DNA from: Streptomyces olivaceoviridis
GTDB lineage: Bacteria > Actinomycetota > Actinomycetes > Streptomycetales > Streptomycetaceae
NCBI RefSeq assembly: GCF_014650115.1
Contig: NZ_BMUI01000011.1
Location: 1-64,000, forward strand
Reading direction: 5' to 3'
DNA length: 64,000 bases
The position numbers and the translations under genes are program-made. Shown in pieces: positions 57,868 to 64,000 of the stretch (position 1 is its first letter; each line of letters begins with the position of its first letter). Under the pieces are notes generated by a model. That model worked only from the letters and a program-made list of their open reading frames with translations, was not told the DNA's origin and made no database searches.

Positions 57868-58475
57868 CCCGACCTTTCCACCAGGGTCACAGCGACCCGA
57901 CCGTCCAGCCGGTGCCCGCCTCGGTCGTCGAGCAGGTCGACGCCGCCGACACGACGCTGAGCAACCCGAAGTGGGCCGTGATCTCCATCGGCTCCAACCT
58001 CGGCAACCGCCTGGAGACCCTCCAGGGCGCCGTCGACGCCCTGGAGGACACCCCGGGAGTCCGGGTGAAGGCCGTCTCCCCGGTGTACGAGACCGAGCCG
58101 TGGGGCGTGGAGCCGGGCAGCCAGCCGTCGTACTTCAACGCGGTCGTGGTCCTCAAGACGACGCTGCCCCCGTCGTCCCTGCTGGAGCGGGCGCACGCCG
58201 TGGAGGAGGCCTTCCACCGCGTCCGGGACGAGCGCTGGGGCTCGCGCACGCTGGACGTCGACATCGTCGCCTACGCCGGCGTCACCTCGGACGACCCGCG
58301 GCTCACCCTGCCCCACCCGCGCGCCCACGAGCGCGCCTTCGTGCTCGCGCCCTGGCACGACGTCGACCCGCAGGCACAGCTCCCCGGCCGCGGCACGGTG
58401 GCCGATCTGCTGTCCGCCGTCACCCGGGAGGGTGTCGCGCCCCGCGCGGACCTGGAACTCCGGCTGCCCGAGTAG
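57864..58475 (+). CDS. folK: HPPK, 2-amino-4-hydroxy-6-hydroxymethyldihydropteridine pyrophosphokinase
   Basis: Transfers pyrophosphate from ATP to hydroxymethyldihydropterin, giving the FolP substrate; 203 residues with a 35-residue extra N terminus. Core motifs: VISIGSNLGNRLETLQ, SPVYETEPWG, FNAVVVLKTTLPP, RWGSRTLDVDIVAY, LPHPRAHERAFVLAP. ATG 57864 overlaps folB (ATGA). Confidence 0.95.
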   Translation: MTRPFHQGHSDPTVQPVPASVVEQVDAADTTLSNPKWAVISIGSNLGNRLETLQGAVDALEDTPGVRVKAVSPVYETEPWGVEPGSQPSYFNAVVVLKTTLPPSSLLERAHAVEEAFHRVRDERWGSRTLDVDIVAYAGVTSDDPRLTLPHPRAHERAFVLAPWHDVDPQAQLPGRGTVADLLSAVTREGVAPRADLELRLPE

Positions 58476-58548
58476 TCGTTAAGGTCGAGACGGGTCAAGA
58501 CCAAGACGACCACCGTCCGGGATGGTCCGGGGGAACTGAAGGGACACC

Positions 58549-59037
58549 GTGAGAGAGCTGCGCATCAGGGTGCTGGCGGGCGTGTTCGTCGTGGCAGGCG
58601 TCCTGTCCTGGGCGGGCGCCCGCCTCTGGAACTCGATCGGGACCCTCCCCAGCGTCCCCCTGGCCGCCCCCGTCGTCCTCGCGCTGATCGCGGTGGTCCT
58701 GCTCTCGACGGCACTGTCGCTGCGCGCCCGTCTCCGGGCCCAGCGCGAGCGCCGGCCCGGCGCCAAGGGCGTCGACCCGCTGATGGCCGCCCGGGCGGTC
58801 GTCTTCGGCCAGGCCAGCGCCCTGGTGGCCGCGCTCGTCGCCGGCATGTACGGCGGCACGGGCGTCTTCCTGCTGGAGCTGCTGGACATCCCGGCCCGCC
58901 GCGACCAGGCGATCTACGCCGGTTTCTCGGTCCTGGCCGGCATCGGTGTGATAGCCGCCGCCATCTTCCTGGAGCGGGTCTGCAAGCTCCCCGAGGACGA
59001 CGACCAGAACCACCAGGGCGCGGAGCCGGTGGCCTGA
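58549..59037 (+). CDS. DUF3180 membrane protein
   Basis: A 162-residue membrane protein with four helices in two pairs (about 7-25, 36-55, 82-103, 122-143) and a basic loop RLRAQRERRPGAKGVDPLMA. It matches the DUF3180 family found beside folK in actinobacteria, including mycobacteria (recalled). Function unknown. GTG 58549 is the likely start. Confidence 0.85.
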   Translation: MRELRIRVLAGVFVVAGVLSWAGARLWNSIGTLPSVPLAAPVVLALIAVVLLSTALSLRARLRAQRERRPGAKGVDPLMAARAVVFGQASALVAALVAGMYGGTGVFLLELLDIPARRDQAIYAGFSVLAGIGVIAAAIFLERVCKLPEDDDQNHQGAEPVA

Positions 59038-59074
59038 CCCCCGGCCCCGCGCCCCGGCACGTACAGCGGCTCGC

Positions 59075-59680
59075 TCAGCGCGCCATGATGAGGCTCATCG
59101 CCTCGTTCCGCGTCGCCGCGTCCCGCAGCTGACCGCGGACCGCGGACGTTATGGTCTTCGCGCCCGGCTTGCGGATGCCCCGCATGGACATGCACATGTG
59201 CTCGCACTCGATGACCACGATGACGCCCCGCGGCTCCAGGATGTTCATCAGGGAGTCCGCGATCTGTGTGGTGAGGCGCTCCTGCACCTGCGGCCGGCGG
59301 GCGTAGACGTCGACCAGGCGGGCCAGCTTGGACAGGCCGGTGATCTTGCCGGTCTCGGAGGGGATGTAGCCGACGTGGGCGACACCCCGGAACGGCACCA
59401 GATGATGCTCGCAGGTCGAGTACACCTCGATGTCCTTCACCAGGACCATCTCGTCGTGCCCCAGGTCGAACGTCGTCGTCAGGACGTCCTCCGGCTTCTG
59501 CCACAGACCGGCGAAGATCTCCTTGTAGGCACGCGCGACCCTGGCCGGCGTCTCCCGCAGGCCCTCACGGTCCGGGTCCTCGCCGACCGCGATCAGCAGT
59601 TCGCGTACGGCGTTCTCGGCGCGCTTCTCGTCGAACTCGCCGATGGGGCCCTCGCCGTCCAGCGTCACCGGGTCGGTCAT
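59075..59680 (-). CDS. folE: GTP cyclohydrolase I
   Basis: Zn enzyme that converts GTP to 7,8-dihydroneopterin triphosphate, first step of folate synthesis; 201 residues. Zinc and active-site segments: YSTCEHHLVPFRG, HVGYIP, SKLARLVDVYARRPQVQERL and ECEHMCMSMRG. ATG 59680 gives the standard start; the frame to 59707 is not used. It is on the minus strand after ftsH but a strong hairpin separates them, so it probably has its own promoter. Convergent with the folP-folK run. Confidence 0.96.
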   Translation of the reverse strand: MTDPVTLDGEGPIGEFDEKRAENAVRELLIAVGEDPDREGLRETPARVARAYKEIFAGLWQKPEDVLTTTFDLGHDEMVLVKDIEVYSTCEHHLVPFRGVAHVGYIPSETGKITGLSKLARLVDVYARRPQVQERLTTQIADSLMNILEPRGVIVVIECEHMCMSMRGIRKPGAKTITSAVRGQLRDAATRNEAMSLIMAR

Positions 59681-59743
59681 CTGGTTCCTCGTTCCTGTGC
59701 CTTGCACGCGGGTGTGCCTCGCGTTCCGTCTGCGGACAACCGA

Positions 59744-59784
59744 AATGCCGCGCCCCCAGGCTAAAACCTGGGGGACGCGGCATT
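59744..59784 (-). terminator. Terminator between ftsH and folE
   Basis: AATGCCGCG-CCCCCAGG (59744-59760) pairs with CCTGGGGG-A-CGCGGCATT (59767-59784) over 17 bp with one bulge and a six-base A-rich loop. It lies 29 bp past the ftsH stop. Confidence 0.85.
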
Positions 59785-59812
59785 CATTCCAGCCCTCGTG
59801 GCCGTTGCGCGG

Positions 59813-61852
59813 TCAGCTCTCGGAGCGGTCCTCCGGGGTCTGCTCCGTCACCGGGGCGGACTCCGCGGCGGTGGACTTCGCCGTGCTGATCGCCGCCGTC
59901 GCGCCGTTCGCACCGTTGGTCAGTGCCAGCTCCTTCGGGGAGAGCACCGGCGGGCGGGTGGACGGGGTGCGGCGGGAGGAACCGGTCCAGGCGGGCCGCG
60001 GCGGGCGCTTGACGATCGGGGCGAAGATCTCGGCGATCTCCTCCTTGCCCAGGGTCTCCTTCTCCAGCAGCTGGAGCACGAGGTTGTCGAGCACGTCGCG
60101 GTTCTCGACCAGGATCTCCCAGGCCTCGTTGTGCGCGGTCTCGATCAGCTTCTTGACCTCTTCGTCCACCAGCGCGGCGACCTCTTCCGAGTAATCGCGC
60201 TGGTGCGCCATCTCACGGCCCAGGAACGGCTCGGAGTTGTCGCCTCCGAACTTGATCGCGCCGAGGCGCTCGGTCATGCCGTACTGGGTGACCATCGCGC
60301 GGGCCAGGTTGGTGGCCTTCTCGATGTCGTTCGCGGCGCCCGTGGTCGGGTCGTGGAAGACCAGTTCCTCGGCCGCCCGGCCGCCCAGCATGTAGGCGAG
60401 CTGGTCGAGCATCTCGTTGCGCGTGGTCGAGTACTTGTCCTCGTCCGGCAGGACCATCGTGTAACCGAGGGCACGGCCACGGGACAGGATCGTGATCTTG
60501 TGGACCGGGTCGGAGTTCGGCGAGGCCGCCGCGACCAGGGCGTGGCCGCCCTCGTGGTACGCGGTGATCTTCTTCTCCTTGTCCGACATGATCCGGGTCC
60601 GCTTCTGCGGGCCCGCGACCACACGGTCGATCGCCTCGTCCAGCGCCTTGTTGTCGATCAGCTTCTGGTCGCCGCGGGCGGTGAGCAGCGCGGCCTCGTT
60701 CAGCACGTTGGCGAGGTCGGCACCGGTCATGCCCGGGGTGCGGCGGGCCACGGCGGACAGGTCGACGTCGGGCGCGACCGGCTTGCCCTTCTGGTGGACC
60801 TTGAGGATCTCCAGGCGGCCCTGGAGGTCCGGCGGGTCGACCGCGATCTGCCGGTCGAAGCGGCCGGGGCGCAGCAGCGCCGGGTCGAGGATGTCCGGGC
60901 GGTTCGTGGCGGCGATCAGGATCACACCGCCCTTGACGTCGAAGCCGTCCATCTCGACGAGCAGCTGGTTCAGCGTCTGCTCGCGCTCGTCGTGACCGCC
61001 GCCGAGACCGGCGCCGCGGTGACGGCCGACCGCGTCGATCTCGTCCACGAAGACGATCGCCGGGGCGTTCGCCTTGGCCTGCTCGAACAGGTCACGGACC
61101 CGGGAGGCACCGACACCGACGAACATCTCGACGAAGTCGGAACCGGAGATCGAGTAGAAGGGGACGCCCGCCTCGCCGGCGACGGCGCGCGCGAGCAGGG
61201 TCTTGCCGGTACCCGGGCGGCCGTAGAGCAGCACGCCCTTGGGGATCTTGGCGCCGACGGCCTGGAACTTGGCCGGCTCCTGGAGGAACTCCTTGATCTC
61301 CTGGAGCTCCTCGACGGCCTCGTCGCAGCCCGCGACGTCGGAGAAGGTCGTCTTCGGGGTGTCCTTGGTGATGAGCTTCGCCTTGGACTTGCCGAAGTTC
61401 ATGACCCGGGAGCCGCCGCCCTGCATCTGATTCATCAGGAACAGGAAGACGACCACGATCAGGACGAAGGGCAGCAGCGAGAGCAGGACGCCGACGAACG
61501 GGTTCTGCTTGGACGGCGAGACCGTGTAGCCGTCCGGAATCTGCTTGTCCTGGTACTTGGTCTGCAGCGTGCCGGCGACGGTCACACCCTGGTCGCCGAT
61601 GTAGCTCGCCTGGATCTTCGAGCTGCCCTCGACCTTGTAGCCGTCCTTGAGCGTGACCTTGATGCTCTGCTCGTCACCGGTGGTGAGCTTGGCCGACTCG
61701 ACCTTGTTGTCGTTGATCGCCGCCACGACCTGGCCGGTGTCCACCGTCTTGTAGCCGCCGGACGAGCCGACGACCTGCATCAACACGACCACGGCAAGGA
61801 CGGCCAGCACGATCCACATGACCGGCCCACGGAAGTATCGCTTCACGTCCAT
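59813..61852 (-). CDS. ftsH: ATP-dependent zinc metalloprotease FtsH
   Basis: Hexameric membrane AAA protease for quality control; 679 residues from ATG 61852. Two helices (about 10-28 and 115-140) flank an outer domain. AAA domain (about 170-400) has DVAGCDEAVEEL, a Walker A of GRPGTGKT (from about 211; almost all FtsH have GPPGTGKT), FVDEIDAVGRHRG, and SRH NRPDILDPALLRPGRFDR. Zinc motif HEGGH lies near 432. C-terminal Ser/Thr/Ala tail. Other in-frame ATGs (61888, 61948) exist; 61852 begins MDVKRYFRGP, the Streptomyces-type start. Confidence 0.95.
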   Translation of the reverse strand: MDVKRYFRGPVMWIVLAVLAVVVLMQVVGSSGGYKTVDTGQVVAAINDNKVESAKLTTGDEQSIKVTLKDGYKVEGSSKIQASYIGDQGVTVAGTLQTKYQDKQIPDGYTVSPSKQNPFVGVLLSLLPFVLIVVVFLFLMNQMQGGGSRVMNFGKSKAKLITKDTPKTTFSDVAGCDEAVEELQEIKEFLQEPAKFQAVGAKIPKGVLLYGRPGTGKTLLARAVAGEAGVPFYSISGSDFVEMFVGVGASRVRDLFEQAKANAPAIVFVDEIDAVGRHRGAGLGGGHDEREQTLNQLLVEMDGFDVKGGVILIAATNRPDILDPALLRPGRFDRQIAVDPPDLQGRLEILKVHQKGKPVAPDVDLSAVARRTPGMTGADLANVLNEAALLTARGDQKLIDNKALDEAIDRVVAGPQKRTRIMSDKEKKITAYHEGGHALVAAASPNSDPVHKITILSRGRALGYTMVLPDEDKYSTTRNEMLDQLAYMLGGRAAEELVFHDPTTGAANDIEKATNLARAMVTQYGMTERLGAIKFGGDNSEPFLGREMAHQRDYSEEVAALVDEEVKKLIETAHNEAWEILVENRDVLDNLVLQLLEKETLGKEEIAEIFAPIVKRPPRPAWTGSSRRTPSTRPPVLSPKELALTNGANGATAAISTAKSTAAESAPVTEQTPEDRSES

Positions 61853-62047
61853 CCATACGGAGCGGTGTCGCCCCGTCCCTCCTGCCATAGTGAGTTTGAT
61901 AAGACAGTTCTTCTGACGGTACCCCAGCATTGTTGCCCGAAGCCGCACGGAGCCGTTTCGACGGCTGGGAAACCCGTCTCTGCACCGTTCAACGGCGTGG
62001 AACCCGCTGGGGTTCCCGATCGTCCTACCGGGCTTGGGCCGACTGGC

Positions 62048-62608
62048 TCAGCCGCCGTAGACGTGAGGCGCGAGCGTACCGACGAACGGCAGGTTGCGGT
62101 ACTTCTCGGCGTAGTCGAGGCCGTAGCCCACGACGAACTCGTTCGGGATGTCGAAGCCGACCCACTCCACCTCGATGGCGACCTTGGCGGCGTCCGGCTT
62201 GCGCAGCAGCGTGCACACCTTCAGGGAGGCGGGCTCGCGGGAGCCGAGGTTGTTGATCAGCCAGGACAGGGTCAGGCCGGAGTCGATGATGTCCTCGACG
62301 ATCAGGACGTGCCTGCCCTTGATGTCGGTGTCGAGGTCCTTGAGGATCCGCACGACACCGGAGGACTGGGTGCCCGCGCCGTAGGAGGACACGGCCATCC
62401 AGTCCATGGTGACGGGGGTGGACAGCGCCCGGGCGAGGTCCGCCATGACCATCACCGCGCCCTTGAGGACGCCGACGATGAGCAGGTCCTTGCCCGCGTA
62501 CTCCGCGTCGATCTTCGCGGCCAGCTCGGCCAGCTTCGCGTCGATCTCTTCCTTGGTGATGAGCACCTGCTGGAGGTCGGCACCCATGTCTTTCGCGTCC
62601 ACCCGCAT
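62048..62608 (-). CDS. hpt: Hypoxanthine phosphoribosyltransferase
   Basis: Purine salvage: hypoxanthine or guanine plus PRPP to IMP or GMP; 186 residues. PRPP site is VLIVEDIIDSGLTLSWLI, with VGVLKGAVMVMADLAR and FVVGYGLDYAEKYRNLP. ATG 62608 (MRVDAKDMGADLQQVLI) is used, with GAAAGTG before it; ATG 62587 is an alternative. Lies between tilS and ftsH on the same strand, the order seen in many bacteria including B. subtilis. Confidence 0.95.
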   Translation of the reverse strand: MRVDAKDMGADLQQVLITKEEIDAKLAELAAKIDAEYAGKDLLIVGVLKGAVMVMADLARALSTPVTMDWMAVSSYGAGTQSSGVVRILKDLDTDIKGRHVLIVEDIIDSGLTLSWLINNLGSREPASLKVCTLLRKPDAAKVAIEVEWVGFDIPNEFVVGYGLDYAEKYRNLPFVGTLAPHVYGG

Positions 62609-62719
62609 CACTTTCGGTCGTCCCGCACTTACGGCCGCGTGCGCGGCCACCGGCTCCGGCCGCACGCACGGCCTCCGGCTGCCCGGCCCGCCGGAGGGTC
62701 GCTCCGGGAGGGTGGGGAT

Positions 62720-63766
62720 TCAGCCTTGCCGAATCACCAGTCTGCCACCCTGCCGCTGCGCGACGACTTTGCCCGGGAGATTGATGGCTCCCTGGCCGCG
62801 CCAGCCGGTGATCAGGCGGTCGACTTCCTCGATGTGGCGGGCGAACAGCGCACCGGCCGGGGCACCGGCCTCGATGGCGGCGCGGCGCAGGATCCGGCGG
62901 CGCACGGCGGGCGGGAGGGCGTACAGCTTGGCGCACTCCAGCAGGCCGGTGGCGTCCCGTACGGAGGCCTCGGCCTGCCGCGCCCAGGCGTCCAGGGCGT
63001 CGGCGTCGTCACGGGAGAGCTGGGCGGTGCGGGCGAGCGCCTCCACGACGCCCTTGCCGAGGGCCTTCTCCAGGGCGGGCAGGCCCTCGTGCCGGAGCCG
63101 GGAGCGGGTGTAGGCGGGGTCGGCGTTGTGCGGGTCGTCCCAGACGGGCAGCGACTGGACCATGCAGGCCTTGCGGGCGGTCTGCCGGTCGAGTTGCAGG
63201 AAGGGCCGCCGGTAACGGCCGCCGGCCCCCGAGACCGCGGCCATGCCGGACAGGGAGCGGATGCCGGAGCCGCGGGCGAGGCCCAGCAGGACGGTTTCGG
63301 CCTGGTCGTCCCGGGTGTGGCCGAGCAGGACCGCGGCGGCGCCGTGGCGTTCGGCGGCGGCGTCCAGGGCGGCGTAGCGGGCGTCGCGGGCGGCGGCTTC
63401 GGGGCCGCCCGCGCGACCGACGGTCACGGCGACGGACTCGACCGGATCGAGTCCGAGTCCGCGCAGCCGCAGGACGACCTCGTCGGCGCGGAGGTCGGAG
63501 CCGGGCTGGAGGCCGTGGTCGACGGTGACCCCGCCGGCCCGGACGCCGAGCTTGGGTGCCTCGAAGGCGAGGGCGGAGGCGAGGGCCATGGAGTCGGCGC
63601 CGCCGGAGCACGCGACGAGGACGAGCGGGGAGGGGGGCCGCTCGGCCGTCCGGTCCGGGCGCGCGCCGTCCGGCTGCGCGGGAAGGCCCTGGTGGTCGTT
63701 CAGGATGTCGTGGAGGACGCGGCGAACCGCCAGGCGTATCGCCGCGACCGCAGGATGGGGACCCAT
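62720..63766 (-). CDS. tilS: tRNA(Ile)-lysidine synthetase
   Basis: Changes C34 of the CAU anticodon of a tRNA-Ile to lysidine so it reads AUA; 348 residues, a short form. PP-loop VACSGGADSMALA (SGGADS 54-59), GHTRDDQAETVLLGLARGSG, and the tRNA-side domain follow. An N-terminal extension of about 45 residues is Pro/Arg-rich. ATG 63766 is the start. First gene of the tilS-hpt-ftsH set. Confidence 0.95.
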   Translation of the reverse strand: MGPHPAVAAIRLAVRRVLHDILNDHQGLPAQPDGARPDRTAERPPSPLVLVACSGGADSMALASALAFEAPKLGVRAGGVTVDHGLQPGSDLRADEVVLRLRGLGLDPVESVAVTVGRAGGPEAAARDARYAALDAAAERHGAAAVLLGHTRDDQAETVLLGLARGSGIRSLSGMAAVSGAGGRYRRPFLQLDRQTARKACMVQSLPVWDDPHNADPAYTRSRLRHEGLPALEKALGKGVVEALARTAQLSRDDADALDAWARQAEASVRDATGLLECAKLYALPPAVRRRILRRAAIEAGAPAGALFARHIEEVDRLITGWRGQGAINLPGKVVAQRQGGRLVIRQG

Positions 63767-63957
63767 GTCCGGTTCCCTTCATGAAGTTTTCGGGGGGTGA
63801 ACCCGGGACGGTCACTCAGAGTGTGTAGATGGTGACAGAAGCGGGCCGTTCCCCGAGCATTGCACGCCTACGCATGGCTCACGGTCCCTCGGACGGGTGA
63901 TTGGAGGGGCGTTCGCCTGCCGTCAGCCGGATTCCTTTCACGACGTCCCCATGCCGT

Positions 63958-64000
63958 TCACGACTCGGCCTTGCGGTGCACCCGCGCGACCCAGTCCGCC
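63958..64000 (-). CDS. C-terminal tail of a gene cut by the window edge
   Basis: Reading minus strand from 64000, the frame codes ADWVARVHRKAES and stops at TGA 63958-63960. Codon use is G/C-biased. In several actinobacteria the gene before tilS is a zinc-dependent metalloprotease-like protein (DUF2342), so this may be its end, but 14 residues cannot show it. The gap 63767-63957 holds no gene. Confidence 0.45.
   Translation of the reverse strand, partial: ADWVARVHRKAES

Noticed and set aside
59798..63784. 1328-residue open frame on the plus strand opposite ftsH, hpt and tilS
   Set aside because: It is an antisense shadow of three well-known genes; its composition (Gly/Asp/Val/Arg-rich) is the mirror of their codon bias and it has no recognisable domain.

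Overview
The window is high-GC chromosomal DNA (strong G/C third-position bias, GTG and occasional TTG starts, many 4-base ATGA/GTGA overlaps) from a Streptomyces or very close actinomycete. The gene order matches, from memory, the S. coelicolor core block from trpS1 (about SCO3334) to tilS (about SCO3406): sigE-cseABC, radA-disA, clpC, lsr2, coaX-nadC-nadB-panC, folP-folB-folK, ftsH-hpt-tilS. No transposase, prophage, rRNA, tRNA or CRISPR array was seen. This is core chromosome with a few short repeats and one decayed gene.

1-16.6 kb: an auxiliary tryptophanyl-tRNA synthetase behind a Trp-codon leader peptide and attenuator; proC; an ABC-2 export pair; a methyltransferase; a PASTA-less Ser/Thr kinase with an outer beta-propeller; ilvD with a TetR regulator and a sugar-phosphate isomerase-like gene; a Ppx/GppA phosphatase; and a remarkable 782-residue membrane protein joining sigma-like, zinc anti-sigma-like, BACON and low-complexity parts. 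16.8-25 kb: genome maintenance (radA-disA, mutY), then the cell-envelope stress operon sigE-cseA-cseB-cseC. 25-29.7 kb: repeats and a methyltransferase remnant, a DHA2 efflux pump facing its TetR regulator across a long inverted repeat, an M23 peptidase and a secreted HAD phosphatase. 29.8-36 kb: clpC with an upstream ClgR-type box, lsr2, an ArgA-type acetyltransferase, a BlaI-family repressor and small proteins.

36.2-41.7 kb: a tight operon (DUF2520 reductase-like, panC, nadB, nadC, coaX) serving NAD and coenzyme A synthesis. 42-55.7 kb: a PLP lyase, an ArsR regulator behind a perfect palindrome, a two-component system, a MidA-type methyltransferase beside a stand-alone nuoD paralogue, a pair of PH-domain membrane proteins, an esterase, and an MprF-like lysyltransferase preceded by a good sigma-E promoter match. 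55.8-64 kb: folate genes (folP, NTF2-like, folB, folK, DUF3180) convergent with folE, then ftsH, hpt, tilS and the tail of one more gene, all on the minus strand.

Functional links across the window: the sigE-cse operon and the candidate sigma-E target near 53.8 kb suggest one envelope-stress circuit with its sensor and one output about 32 kb apart. clpC, ftsH and lsr2 are global-control genes. folate, NAD, CoA and Trp-tRNA genes supply basic metabolism. Best candidates for new biology are the sigma/anti-sigma/BACON fusion, the MidA-NuoD pair, and two palindromic operators beside local regulators.
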